Assembly: GCF_019805165.1 (NCBI RefSeq) | Contig: NZ_RWIJ01000004.1 | Coordinates: forward strand, 127,762 to 191,761 | DNA length: 64,000 bases | Direction: 5' to 3' | Source of the DNA: Azospirillum sp. 412522 | GTDB taxonomy: Bacteria; Pseudomonadota; Alphaproteobacteria; Azospirillales; Azospirillaceae | Shown: positions 50,478 through 61,011 of the stretch, one piece after another | How the letters are laid out: every line of letters starts with the position of its first letter | Position numbering within the stretch: position 1 is the first letter of the stretch | Notes under the pieces: model-generated | Databases searched by the model: none | What the model was told of the DNA's origin: nothing | Seen by the model: the letters and a program-made list of their open reading frames with translations, nothing else | Translations under genes and position numbers: made by a program

Positions 50478-51488
50478 TCACTTCGGCTTCACCGCCAGCA
50501 TGCGCTCCACCGAACGTCGGGCGCGGACGGCGAGCGTGTCCGGGATTTCCACGCGCGGCTCCAGGGTCTGCAACGCCTCCAGGATGCCCGACAGCGTCAC
50601 TGTCTTCATGTGCGGGCACAGGTTGCAGGGGCGCACGAACTCGGTCTCCGGCGAGGCGGCGGCGACGTTGTCGCTCATCGAGCATTCGGTGACCATCAGC
50701 ACCCGCGGCGGCTTCTCGTTGCCGACGAAGTCGATCATGCGGGCGGTGGAACCGACGAAATCTGCCGCCTCCAGCACGTCGGGCGGGCATTCGGGGTGGG
50801 CGATCACGGTCAGCCGGTCGAAGCGGCGGCGGAACTCCTCGATCTCCGCCCCGGTGAAGCGCTCATGCACCTCGCAATGGCCTTTCCAGGCGATGATCTC
50901 GACCTTGGTCTGGGTCGCGACATACTTCGCCAGATACTCGTCGGGCAGGAAGATCACCCGGTCGACCCCCAGCGATTCCACCACCTCCACCGCGTTGCCC
51001 GATGTGCAGCAGATGTCGACCTCCGCCTTCACCTCGGCCGAGGTGTTGACGTAGGCGACCACCGGCACGCCGGGATGGGCTTCGCGCAGGAGCCGCACGT
51101 CGGCGGCGGTGATGCTGTCGGCCAGCGAGCAGCCGGCGTTACGGCTGGGGATCAGCACGGTCTTGGCCGGGTTCAGCAGCTTCGCCGTCTCCGCCATGAA
51201 ATGCACGCCGGCCAGCACGATCACATCGGCGTCGGTTTCCGTTGCCTTGGCGGCCAGCGCCAGACTGTCGCCGACGATGTCGGCCACGCCGTGGAAGATC
51301 TCCGGCGTCTGGTAGTTGTGCGCCAGGATGACGGCGTTGCGCGTGCGCTTCAGTTCGTTGATGGCGTGGACCAGCGGCGCGTGGAAGGGCCATTCGATCG
51401 CCGGCACGACGCGCTTCATCCGCTCGTAGATCGGTGCGGTCGCCGCAGCGACGGCTGGGGTATAGGCGAGTTCGGCGACTTCGGGCAT
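50478..51488 (-). CDS. nadA: Quinolinate synthase
   Basis: 336 residues. [97 protein letters not shown] and [13 protein letters not shown] mark the iron-sulfur quinolinate synthase; Cys residues in [14 protein letters not shown] and CNLCPHM supply the 4Fe-4S cluster. It condenses iminoaspartate with dihydroxyacetone phosphate. ATG 51488 has CGGAG upstream; two operator palindromes lie 18-57 bp before it. First gene of nadA-nadB-nadC. Confidence 0.97.
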   Translation of the reverse strand: MPEVAELAYTPAVAAATAPIYERMKRVVPAIEWPFHAPLVHAINELKRTRNAVILAHNYQTPEIFHGVADIVGDSLALAAKATETDADVIVLAGVHFMAETAKLLNPAKTVLIPSRNAGCSLADSITAADVRLLREAHPGVPVVAYVNTSAEVKAEVDICCTSGNAVEVVESLGVDRVIFLPDEYLAKYVATQTKVEIIAWKGHCEVHERFTGAEIEEFRRRFDRLTVIAHPECPPDVLEAADFVGSTARMIDFVGNEKPPRVLMVTECSMSDNVAAASPETEFVRPCNLCPHMKTVTLSGILEALQTLEPRVEIPDTLAVRARRSVERMLAVKPK

Positions 51489-51505
51489 GAGACGGCTCCG
51501 TTCTA

Positions 51506-51545
51506 TGCTCGTTATGAGCAAAACCATATTTGCTCTTTTCGAGCA
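51506..51545. promoter_or_regulatory. Tandem operators of the nad operon (TGCTC-N5-GAGCA twice)
   Basis: Perfect palindromes TGCTC-GTTAT-GAGCA (51506-51520) and TGCTC-TTTTC-GAGCA (51531-51545), centres 25 bp apart, directly before nadA and in an AT-rich patch that probably contains the promoter. Known biology: alphaproteobacterial nadABC operons are predicted targets of the repressor NadQ. Assigning these sites to NadQ is inference. Confidence 0.7.
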
Positions 51546-51660
51546 TATCAAGAGGAAATAATGATGCGGAAACAATCGGGCTCGGGCGGTGTTGTGCCGG
51601 TCTTGGGTGGAGCCGGGTTGCGCGGCCTTGCCCCGACAGGCGCTGTCCGGAGAATTGCCG

Positions 51661-51837
51661 ATGAAAGCCTTCCTCGCCGCGCTCTGCGCCATCATCGTCC
51701 TGGCGGGCGCCGCCTGGGCCGTCCTGCCGGGCCTGTTCGCCCGCAGCGCCGACGAGACCTTCGCGTCGTCCGGCGCACGGGTCGGGGAGGAGGCGTCGGT
51801 CGAGCACCGCAACTTCTCCGGTCGTCCGCAGAAGTGA
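51661..51837 (+). CDS. Small membrane or exported protein (58 residues)
   Basis: ATG 51661 with GGAGAA upstream. [20 protein letters not shown] gives one hydrophobic helix or signal peptide; the rest ([32 protein letters not shown]) is polar. It lies 136 bp before the TorD-like gene in the same direction and may be the first gene of the formate dehydrogenase operon. Function unknown. Confidence 0.65.
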   Translation: MKAFLAALCAIIVLAGAAWAVLPGLFARSADETFASSGARVGEEASVEHRNFSGRPQK

Positions 51838-51973
51838 CGCTGGCAGGGGGAAAAAGAATGATCCCGGTAGGGTAGCCCCGACCGGGTAGGGCAACCTTTG
51901 GCCGTGTCAGCCGTTATCCCAGTTCGGGCCGGAAAGCCTGGCCAAGGTATCCGGAGCGGCTTGCGGGAGTGTG

Positions 51974-52582
51974 ATGACGGTTCATGATCCGGAAAGCGGC
52001 GCGGACGGCCTGCGCGCCGATGTCTACCGGCTGCTGGCGCTGACGCTGGCCGCCCCGCCGGGTGCCGACCTGCTGGCGCTGCTGGGTGGCCTCACCGGCG
52101 ATGCGACTCCAATCGGCCGGGCCTTCGACGATCTGGCCACGCGTGCCCGTGCCGCCGATACCCAGGCGGTGGAGCGGGAGTTCAACGCGCTGTTCATCGG
52201 TGTCGTCCAGGGCGAGCTGGTCCCTTACGCCTCCTACTATCGCACCGGCTTCCTCACCGACCGGCCGCTGTCGGCCCTGCGCGCCGACCTCCAGGCGCTG
52301 GGGCTGGAGCGTGCGCCCGACGTGTCGGAGCCGGAGGACCACATCGCGGCGCTGTGCGATGTGATGGCCGTGCTGATCCGCGAGGGGGCCGACCCGGCGG
52401 TGCAGCGGCACATGCTGGACAGCCACCTGTCGCCCTGGGCCGGGCGATTCTTCCAGGATCTGGAGAAGGCGGAAGCAGCCGGCCTCTATCGTCCGGTCGG
52501 CAGCATCGGCCGCCTGTTCCTGGAGGTCGAGCAGGAAGCCGTGAATAGACAGATCGAAGAGTTGGAGGGAACCGCCGCATGA
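51974..52582 (+). CDS. TorD/DmsD-family chaperone for formate dehydrogenase
   Basis: 202 residues, all helical. [20 protein letters not shown] then [20 protein letters not shown], and [16 protein letters not shown] are typical of TorD-family redox enzyme maturation proteins. These bind the Tat signal of a molybdoenzyme and hold it for cofactor insertion. Its client here is surely FdhA, three genes on. ATG 51974 is preferred over the GTG directly before it. Its stop overlaps the next gene by four bases. Confidence 0.9.
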   Translation: MTVHDPESGADGLRADVYRLLALTLAAPPGADLLALLGGLTGDATPIGRAFDDLATRARAADTQAVEREFNALFIGVVQGELVPYASYYRTGFLTDRPLSALRADLQALGLERAPDVSEPEDHIAALCDVMAVLIREGADPAVQRHMLDSHLSPWAGRFFQDLEKAEAAGLYRPVGSIGRLFLEVEQEAVNRQIEELEGTAA

Positions 52583-52803
52583 AGACGCCGCAAGATCCGC
52601 CCCGCGATGGCCCCACACGCAATCCCCTGCAACGCCGCGACATCCTGAAGACGCTGGGCCTGGGTGCGGCCGGCGCCGCCGCTGCCACGATGCTTCCGGC
52701 CGGGGACGAGGCGCAGGCGATGGAATCGCCGCAGGAGCAGGTGAAGGCCCGCTACCGCGAAACCGAACACGTCAAGCGTTTCTACGCGCTGAACCGCCTC
52801 TAA
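52579..52803 (+). CDS. Formate dehydrogenase region Tat-target protein
   Basis: 74 residues. LQRRDILKTLGLGAAGAAAA is a twin-arginine signal; the short mature part ends EQVKARYRETEHVKRFYALN, the pattern of the small Tat-target proteins encoded in formate dehydrogenase loci (TIGR02811-like). It probably assists assembly or export of the complex. The start overlaps the chaperone stop (ATGA), and it ends 20 bp before fdhA. Confidence 0.9.
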   Translation: MKTPQDPPRDGPTRNPLQRRDILKTLGLGAAGAAAATMLPAGDEAQAMESPQEQVKARYRETEHVKRFYALNRL

Positions 52804-52823
52804 GGGCGATCCGGAGGGTGTCC

Positions 52824-55730
52824 ATGCTGGTCAAACGCAGCTCGGCGAAAACGGCAGGCGGAAAGCGCTCCGGTCTGGTCGCCGCCTTGGCCGACAGCCT
52901 GGAATCGGGCGTCAGCCGCCGTGGCTTCCTTCGCCGCTCCGGACTTGCCGCGGGCGGCATCGCCGCCATCGGCGCCCTGCCGGGCGCGATGATCCGCAAG
53001 GCGGAGGCCGGTCCCATCCTGCCGAATGTCGAGGTGGTGACGCGCAAGAATGTCTGCACCCACTGCTCGGTCGGCTGCACGGTGATCGCGGAGGTGCAGA
53101 ACGGCGTCTGGGTCGGGCAGGAGCCGGGCTGGGAAAGCCCGATCAACCAGGGCACCCACTGCGCCAAGGGCGCCTCGGTTCGCGAACTGACCAAGGGCAC
53201 CCGCCGGGTCAAATACCCGCTGAAGCTGGTGGACGGCGTCTGGCAGCGCATCGGCTGGGATCAGGCGATCGAGGAGATCGGCAACCAGCTGACGGACATC
53301 CGCAAGGCATCGGGGCCGGACGCGGTGTTCTGGCTGGGCTCGGCGAAATTCTCCAACGAGGGCGCCTATCTCTACCGCAAGCTGGCGGCCTTCTGGGGAA
53401 CCAACAACGTCGACCATCAGGCGCGCATCTGCCACTCCACCACGGTCGCCGGCGTGGCGAACACGTGGGGCTATGGCGCCATGACCAACAGCTACAACGA
53501 CATCCAGAACTCCAAGGCGCTGGTGATCGTCGGCGGCAACCCGGCCGAGGCGCATCCGGTGTCGATGCAGCACATGCTGCGCGGCAAGGAGCACAACCGC
53601 GCCCCCTTCATCGTCATCGACCCGCGCTTCACCCGCACCGCCGCACACGCCACCGAATATGTCCGCATCCGTCCCGGCACCGACATTCCGGTCGCCTGGG
53701 GCCTGCTGTGGCACATCTTCGAAAACGGCTGGGAGGACAAGGAGTATATCCGCCAGCGCGTCTACGGCATGGACGAGATCCGCGCCGAGGTGAAGAAGTG
53801 GACCCCGGAGGAGGTGGAGCGGGTGACCGGCGCGCCCGGATCGCAGCTTCGCCGCGTGGCGGAGGCGCTGGCGAAGAACAAGCCCAGCACGGTGATCTGG
53901 TGCATGGGCGTCACCCAGCACACGGTCGGCACCGCCAACGTCCGCGCCCTGTCGATTTTGCAACTGGCGCTGGGCAACATCGGCGTGGCCGGCGGCGGCG
54001 CCAACATCTACCGCGGCCACTGCAACGTGCAGGGCGCCACCGACTTCGGCCTCGATGTCAGCACGCTGCCCGCTTATTACGGGCTGGCGGAAGGGGCGTG
54101 GAAGCATTTCGCCCGCGCCTGGGACGTCGAGTACGACTATCTGAAGGGCCGCTTCGCCAACAAGGACCTGATGGAGGCCAAGGGCATCCCGACCACGCGC
54201 TGGTTCGATGCCGTGCTGGCCAAGCCGGGCGAGATCGACCAGCCCAGCCCGTTGCGCGCCATGATGTGCTTCGGCCATGGCGGCAACACCGTCACCCGCA
54301 TGCCGGAAATGGTGAAGGGGCTGGAGAAGCTCAGCCTTCTGGTCATCGCCGACCCGCACCCGACCACCTTCGCCGCGATCAAGGAGCGGCGCAACGGCAC
54401 CTACATCCTGCCGGCCTGCACCCAATTCGAGACCGACGGGTCGCGCACCTGCTCCAACCGCTCGATGCAGTGGGGGGAGAAGGTGGTGGAGCCGATCTTT
54501 GAATCGAAGGACGACTACGCCATCATCTATCTGCTGGCGCGCAAGCTGGGCTTCGCCGACGAGATGTTCAAGCATATCACGGTGGAGAAGGACCGGCCGG
54601 TGCCGGAGGACATCCTGCGCGAGATGAACCGCAGCTGCCTGTCCATCGGAGCCACCGGCCAGTCGCCGGAACGGCTGAAGATGCACATGAAGCATCAGGC
54701 CGACTTCGACAAGATCACCATGCGGGCCTCCTCCGGCCCCTGCGCCGGCGACTATTACGGCCTGCCCTGGCCGAGCTGGGGCCATCCGGAGATCAGGCAT
54801 CCGGGATCGGCGGTGCTCTACGACACCTCCAAGCATGTGATGGACGGCGGCGGCGTCTTCCGCGCCCGCTTCGGGGTGGAGCGCAACGGCGTCTCGCTGC
54901 TTGCCGACGGCTCCTATTCCAAGGGATCGGAGATCGAGGACGGCTATCCCGAATTCACCATGGCCGTGCTGAAGAAGCTGGGCTGGGACAAGGACCTGAC
55001 GCCCGACGAGATGCGGGTCATCCAGGCCATCGGCGGATCGGATGTGGACAATGTCAGCTGGCAGACCGACCTGTCGATGGGCATCATCCGCGTCGCGCTG
55101 AAGCATGGCTGCGTGCCGCACGGCAACGCCAAGGCGCGCGCCGTCGCCTGGAACCTGCCCGACCCGGTGCCGGTCCACCGCGAGCCGATCTATTCCCCGC
55201 GCCCCGATCTGGTGAAGTCCTATCCGGCCATCGAGGACCGGCGCGACTTCCGTCTGGTCCAGCTTGCCCGCTCGTTGCAGTTCAAGGTGGCGGACAGCGA
55301 CCTGCGCCAGCGCTTCCCCATGGTGCTGACCTCCGGCCGTCTGGTCGAGTATGAGGGCGGCGGCGAGGAGACGCGCTCCAACCCCTGGCTGGCCGAGCTG
55401 CAGCAGTCGATGTTCGCGGAGATCAACACCAAGGACGCCGAGCGGCTGGGCATCAGGGACGGCGCCTGGGTCTGGGTTTATGGGCCGGAGGACGGCAGCA
55501 AGGCCAAGGTCAAGGCGCTGGTGACCGACCGCGTCGGCGGCGGCACGGTGTTCATGCCCTTCCACTTCTCCGGCTTCTGGCAGGGCGACAGCCTGCGCGG
55601 CAACTACCCGCCCGACACCGACCCCATCGTGCTGGGCGAGCCGGTGAACGGGGTGACGACCTACGGCTACGACCCCGTCACCTTCATGCAGGAAACCAAG
55701 GTCACCCTCTGCCGGGTCGAGCCGGCGTGA
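52824..55730 (+). CDS. fdhA: Formate dehydrogenase catalytic subunit (molybdopterin, Tat-exported)
   Basis: 968 residues. Tat signal (SRRGFLRRSGLAAGG), a 4Fe-4S cluster at Cys78, Cys81, Cys85 and Cys113 (CTHCSVGC...CAKG), and the metal-ligand motif RICHSTTVAG with Cys203 in the place of selenocysteine, so no Sec insertion is needed. The molybdopterin domains continue to MVLTSGRLVEYEGGGEETRS and the C-terminal dinucleotide-binding domain. It oxidises formate to CO2 on the periplasmic side and passes electrons to FdhB. ATG 52824 has GGAGGG upstream. The enzyme is a Mo/W-bisPGD protein of the FDH-O/N type. Confidence 0.96.
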   Translation: MLVKRSSAKTAGGKRSGLVAALADSLESGVSRRGFLRRSGLAAGGIAAIGALPGAMIRKAEAGPILPNVEVVTRKNVCTHCSVGCTVIAEVQNGVWVGQEPGWESPINQGTHCAKGASVRELTKGTRRVKYPLKLVDGVWQRIGWDQAIEEIGNQLTDIRKASGPDAVFWLGSAKFSNEGAYLYRKLAAFWGTNNVDHQARICHSTTVAGVANTWGYGAMTNSYNDIQNSKALVIVGGNPAEAHPVSMQHMLRGKEHNRAPFIVIDPRFTRTAAHATEYVRIRPGTDIPVAWGLLWHIFENGWEDKEYIRQRVYGMDEIRAEVKKWTPEEVERVTGAPGSQLRRVAEALAKNKPSTVIWCMGVTQHTVGTANVRALSILQLALGNIGVAGGGANIYRGHCNVQGATDFGLDVSTLPAYYGLAEGAWKHFARAWDVEYDYLKGRFANKDLMEAKGIPTTRWFDAVLAKPGEIDQPSPLRAMMCFGHGGNTVTRMPEMVKGLEKLSLLVIADPHPTTFAAIKERRNGTYILPACTQFETDGSRTCSNRSMQWGEKVVEPIFESKDDYAIIYLLARKLGFADEMFKHITVEKDRPVPEDILREMNRSCLSIGATGQSPERLKMHMKHQADFDKITMRASSGPCAGDYYGLPWPSWGHPEIRHPGSAVLYDTSKHVMDGGGVFRARFGVERNGVSLLADGSYSKGSEIEDGYPEFTMAVLKKLGWDKDLTPDEMRVIQAIGGSDVDNVSWQTDLSMGIIRVALKHGCVPHGNAKARAVAWNLPDPVPVHREPIYSPRPDLVKSYPAIEDRRDFRLVQLARSLQFKVADSDLRQRFPMVLTSGRLVEYEGGGEETRSNPWLAELQQSMFAEINTKDAERLGIRDGAWVWVYGPEDGSKAKVKALVTDRVGGGTVFMPFHFSGFWQGDSLRGNYPPDTDPIVLGEPVNGVTTYGYDPVTFMQETKVTLCRVEPA

Positions 55731-55752
55731 TGCACAGGAGCTGAGTGGAACA

Positions 55753-56388
55753 ATGGCCCGGATGAAGTTCCTGTGCGACGCCGAACGCTGCATCGAATGC
55801 AACGCCTGCGTCACCGCCTGCAAGAACGAGCATGAGGTGCCCTGGGGCATCAACCGCCGCCGGCTGGTCACGCTGAACGACGGCAAGCCGGGCGAGCGGT
55901 CGATCTCCATGGCCTGCATGCACTGCAACGACCCGCCCTGCGCCGCGGTCTGCCCGGTCGACTGCTTCCTGCAAACCGCCGACGGGGTGGTTCTGCACAG
56001 CAAGGATCTGTGCATCGGCTGCGGATACTGTTTCTACGCCTGCCCGTTCGGGGCGCCGCAATACCCGCGCACCACCGACTTCGGCAGTCGCGGCAAGATG
56101 GACAAGTGCACCTTCTGCGCCGGCGGTCCCGAACCGGACGGCAGCGTCGAGGAGTACCAGAAGTACGGCGCCAACCGGCTGGCCGAGGGCAAGCTGCCGC
56201 TCTGCGCCGAGATGTGCTCCACCCGCGCGCTGATGGCCGGTGACGGCGCGGTGCTGGCCGACATCTACCAGGAGCGCTCGCTGCGCCGCGGCTACGGCTC
56301 CGGCGCGCCGGGCTGGTCCACCGCCTATGGCCGCAACGACCGCGGCTCCCCCTTCGCCCCTGGCGGGCCGGGTACGGGAGGGGCGTGA
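55753..56388 (+). CDS. fdhB: Formate dehydrogenase iron-sulfur subunit
   Basis: 211 residues with four 4Fe-4S motifs: CIECNACVTACKNEHEV, CMHCNDPPCAAVCPVDC, CIGCGYCFYACPFGAPQYP and CTFC...CAEMC. It carries electrons from FdhA to the membrane cytochrome. No C-terminal membrane anchor is visible, unlike FdnH. An AGGAG site lies 14 bases before the ATG. 22 bp after fdhA. Confidence 0.95.
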   Translation: MARMKFLCDAERCIECNACVTACKNEHEVPWGINRRRLVTLNDGKPGERSISMACMHCNDPPCAAVCPVDCFLQTADGVVLHSKDLCIGCGYCFYACPFGAPQYPRTTDFGSRGKMDKCTFCAGGPEPDGSVEEYQKYGANRLAEGKLPLCAEMCSTRALMAGDGAVLADIYQERSLRRGYGSGAPGWSTAYGRNDRGSPFAPGGPGTGGA

Positions 56389-56431
56389 GGAGTTTCCTCC
56401 CCCACGTTAAGGATCATTCCGGGAGACCGCC

Positions 56432-57445
56432 ATGCGCCCCACCATACTGCCCCTGCACGCCCTGCTGCTGATCGCCCTGCTGGCCGTTCAGGGTCTGGCC
56501 GCTCCGACTTTCGCACAAGCGCAGCTCTATCAGGCGCCCGGCCAGAACTCGCCGACCACCAAGGAGCAGGTGCCGCTCTACGTCCCGCAGGACGACAAGG
56601 TGATCGGCCGCGTCAGCATCCCGGACGAGAAGCTGGGGGTGCTGGTCCAGCCGGAAGGGCGGGAGTGGCGGGAGTGGCGCACCAACACCCTGCGGCTGGC
56701 GATCGGCGGGCTTGCCATCGGCATGACGGCGGTGCTGGCGATCTTCTTCCTCTACCGCGGCACCATCCGCATCCATGGCGGGAAGTCGGGGCGGCTGGTC
56801 CTGCGCTTCAACGGACTGGACCGCTTCGCCCATTGGACAACGGCGGTCAGCTTCCTGGTCATGGCGCTGACCGGGGTGATCCTGACCTTCGGCCGGCCGC
56901 TGCTGATCCCGCTGATCGGCCATCAGGCCTTCACGCCGCTGGCCGAATATTCCAAGTCGATCCACAACTTCGTCAGCGTGCCCTTCGTCGTCGGGTTGCT
57001 GATGATCATCGGCCTGTGGCTGCGCGACAACATCCCGGAAAAGGCCGACTGGCTTTGGATCAGGACGGCCGGCGGGCTCTTCTCCAAGGCCGGCGGACGG
57101 CACCCGGAAGCCGGGCGCTTCAACGCCGGCCAGAAGCTGGTGTTCTGGAGCATCGTGCTGGGCGGCATGGGCATGACGGCCAGCGGCTATCTGATGATGG
57201 TGCCCTTCGCCTTCACCGGGATCGGCGGGATGCAGATCATCCACGTCGTCCACGGGCTTCTGGCGGCGGGGCTGATCGCGGCGGTGATCGGCCACATCTA
57301 CATCGGCACCATCGGCATGGAGGGCGCCTTCGACGCCATGGGCTGCGGCGAGGTCGACGAGAACTGGGCGATGGAGCATCACCGCCGGTGGTACGAGGAG
57401 CAACTGCGCAAGGGCTATGTCGAGGGGCGGCAGCCGGCGGAGTGA
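56432..57445 (+). CDS. fdhC: Formate dehydrogenase cytochrome b subunit (gamma)
   Basis: 337 residues. A signal peptide (LLIALLAVQGLAAPTFAQAQ) and a periplasmic stretch precede a membrane helix (about 90-110) and a four-helix cytochrome b556 domain: RFNGLDRFAHWTTAVSFLVM, YSKSIHNFVSVPFVVGLLMI, QKLVFWSIVLGGMGMTASGY, MQIIHVVHGLLAAGLIAAVI. The His residues ligate heme b. It passes electrons to quinone. Last gene of the fdh operon. Confidence 0.94.
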   Translation: MRPTILPLHALLLIALLAVQGLAAPTFAQAQLYQAPGQNSPTTKEQVPLYVPQDDKVIGRVSIPDEKLGVLVQPEGREWREWRTNTLRLAIGGLAIGMTAVLAIFFLYRGTIRIHGGKSGRLVLRFNGLDRFAHWTTAVSFLVMALTGVILTFGRPLLIPLIGHQAFTPLAEYSKSIHNFVSVPFVVGLLMIIGLWLRDNIPEKADWLWIRTAGGLFSKAGGRHPEAGRFNAGQKLVFWSIVLGGMGMTASGYLMMVPFAFTGIGGMQIIHVVHGLLAAGLIAAVIGHIYIGTIGMEGAFDAMGCGEVDENWAMEHHRRWYEEQLRKGYVEGRQPAE

Positions 57446-57652
57446 GGCCGGCGGAGTGAGGCGCCCCGGACATTCCGTACAGGATGAGCTGACAGGGCGC
57501 CGACATAGGATGGTTGGCGAACAATCCCGCCCCCGCACCGTCTCCTTCCATAGTACAATTTACCCTCCACCTCCCAGAGTGGCTGAATGGCGCCGACAAA
57601 CGCGCCGGACCGGGGACCTGACCGGTTCGCCACACTGAGAGGAACGGCCCAA

Positions 57653-59173
<1,521 letters not shown>

Positions 59174-59202
59174 GCCCTGCTCCTCCCTATCGGGCAAACC
59201 TG

Positions 59203-59235
59203 GGCCGGGGGCATGTCCCCCGGCCATTTTTCTTT
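59203..59235 (+). terminator. Terminator after the aldehyde dehydrogenase
   Basis: Perfect 9-bp stem GGCCGGGGG / CCCCCGGCC with a CATGT loop and tail ATTTTTCTTTC. Confidence 0.9.
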
Positions 59236-59265
59236 CTCCGCGTGGTTTCGTGATAAAGGACAGCC

Positions 59266-59673
59266 ATGACCGCCCCCATGACAGGCCCCATGACCGACCG
59301 CGTCACCGCCACCCCCGAAGCCGTCGCCCTGCTGGACCGCCTCGCGGCGCGGCACGGACCGCTGATGCTGCATCTGTCGGGCGGCTGCTGCGATGGATCG
59401 GCGCCGCTCTGCCTGCCGCGGGGGGAGTTCCGCATGGGCGGCCGCGACCTCTGCATCGGCAAAATCGGCGACACGCCCTTCTGCATGGCCGACGACACCT
59501 TCCAATGGTGGCGCAACACCCAGGTCATCCTGGACGTTATCCAGGCGCGCGGCGGCGGATTCTCGATCGAGGCGCCGGACGGTGTCCGTTTCACCGCGAA
59601 GGCCCGACTGTTCACCGATGACGAGCTGGCCGGTCTGGCCGATCCGCAACCGGCCGAGACTCTTCCGGTCTAG
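59266..59673 (+). CDS. DUF779 protein
   Basis: 135 residues. PLMLHLSGGCCDGSAPLCLP, IGDTPFCMADDTFQWWRNTQ and VILDVIQARGGGFSIEAPDG are DUF779 signatures, with a CC pair and further Cys residues. Function is unknown, but the gene very often accompanies AldB/ExaC aldehyde dehydrogenases, as here. AAAGGA precedes ATG 59266; later in-frame ATGs at codons 5 and 9 are alternatives. Confidence 0.9.
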   Translation: MTAPMTGPMTDRVTATPEAVALLDRLAARHGPLMLHLSGGCCDGSAPLCLPRGEFRMGGRDLCIGKIGDTPFCMADDTFQWWRNTQVILDVIQARGGGFSIEAPDGVRFTAKARLFTDDELAGLADPQPAETLPV

Positions 59674-59697
59674 ACTCTTCAGGAGCCGCCCCGCACC

Positions 59698-61008
59698 ATG
59701 TCCTCCTTCACCGGTCCGCGGATTGGTCTTGCCCGCCGCCATCCCTGGAGTACCCTTGCCGGATCGCATCCGCCGAGGCAGGGGGAGGCGCAGGGGGCCG
59801 CCATGTCCGCACGGGAGATGTCCGCAGAGGGGCCGGTGAAGACTGCCGCTGCCCCTGCCGCCGGTGACGGCCTGCCGCGCGCCGTCACCCATGCCGGGCG
59901 TCCGGACGATGCCGTCCGCGAACTGCGCGCCGGTCTGGGCGAGGGCGCGCTGGAACTGGTGGTCGTCTTCTGCGCCCCCAGCTACGACCGCCACGTCCTG
60001 GCCGACGCCCTGACACGGGAGTTCGGGACGGTGCCGGTCATCGGCTGCACCACGGCGGGGGAGATCGGCCCGGGCGGCTACACCACCAACGCCCTGGTGG
60101 CGGTGGGCTTCCCGACCGAGGGTTTCTGCATCGTCACCGCGCTGGTCGACCATGTCGACCGTTTCGAGATCGCCGACAGCACCGCCATTGCGCGCTCCCT
60201 TCTGTCGCGCCGTGACCGTGCGATGGGAACCCGCCCGGTGCCGCTGGGCGAGGAGGCCCGCAGTTTCGCCATGCTGCTGATCGACGGCCTGTCGATGAGC
60301 GAGGAGACGGTTGTCAGCGCGCTGCACAACGCCCTGATCGACATCCCGCTGTTCGGCGCCTCGGCCGGCGACGACCTGCATTTCGAGCGCACCTTCGTCC
60401 TGCATGAGGGCGCCTTCCACCCCAATGCCGCGGTGGTGGCGCTGTTCACCACGACGCGGCCCTTCACCGTCTTCCGCACCCAGCATTTCGTCAGTTCCGA
60501 CCGCAAGATGGTGGTCACCGGCGCCGATCCGCAGCACCGGATCGTCCATGAGATCAATGCCGAGCCGGCGGGCCGCGAATATGCCCGGCTGGTCGGGCTG
60601 GAGGGCGAGCCGCTGACCCCGATGATCTTCGCCTCCCACCCGGTCGTGGTGCGGGTCGGCGGCCAGTACCATGTCCGCTCGATCCAGAAGGTGAACGACG
60701 ACGAGAGCCTGACCTTCTTCTGCGCCATCGACGAGGGCATCGTCCTGACGGTGGCGGAGGGGGTGGATCCGGTCGCCAACTTCGACGGGCTGATCGCCGG
60801 GATCGAAGCCGAGGTCGGCGCCCCCGACCTGATCCTCGGCTGCGACTGCATCCTGCGCCGGCTGGAGATGGAACAGCGGCAACTGAACGCGGTGATGTCG
60901 GAACGGTTGGCGCGTCACCGGGTTGTCGGATTCTGTGCCTACGGCGAACAGGTGAACGGCATGCACGTCAACCAGACCTTCACGGGCGTCGCCATCGGAG
61001 GGCGCTAA
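59698..61008 (+). CDS. nosP: FIST-domain sensor protein, NosP-like
   Basis: 436 residues from 59698; the conserved part starts LPRAVTHAGRPDDAVRELRA near residue 59, so the true start may be ATG 59803 (AGGGGG upstream). FIST_N: LVVVFCAPSYDRHVLADALT, GCTTAGEIGPGGYTTNALVA, LFGASAGDDLHFERTFVLHE. FIST_C (about 250-430) ends RRLEMEQRQLNAVMSERLAR, HRVVGFCAYGEQVNGMHVNQ. Known biology: NosP is a heme FIST protein that senses nitric oxide and controls a hybrid kinase encoded next to it. Here the hybrid kinase starts 4 bp downstream, so the pair is probably one NO-signalling unit. Confidence 0.85.
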   Translation: MSSFTGPRIGLARRHPWSTLAGSHPPRQGEAQGAAMSAREMSAEGPVKTAAAPAAGDGLPRAVTHAGRPDDAVRELRAGLGEGALELVVVFCAPSYDRHVLADALTREFGTVPVIGCTTAGEIGPGGYTTNALVAVGFPTEGFCIVTALVDHVDRFEIADSTAIARSLLSRRDRAMGTRPVPLGEEARSFAMLLIDGLSMSEETVVSALHNALIDIPLFGASAGDDLHFERTFVLHEGAFHPNAAVVALFTTTRPFTVFRTQHFVSSDRKMVVTGADPQHRIVHEINAEPAGREYARLVGLEGEPLTPMIFASHPVVVRVGGQYHVRSIQKVNDDESLTFFCAIDEGIVLTVAEGVDPVANFDGLIAGIEAEVGAPDLILGCDCILRRLEMEQRQLNAVMSERLARHRVVGFCAYGEQVNGMHVNQTFTGVAIGGR

Positions 61009-61011
61009 GCC

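Noticed and set aside
52824-55730. Selenocysteine formate dehydrogenase
   Set aside because: The ligand position is an ordinary Cys codon (TGC, Cys203); no in-frame TGA or SECIS-like element is needed.
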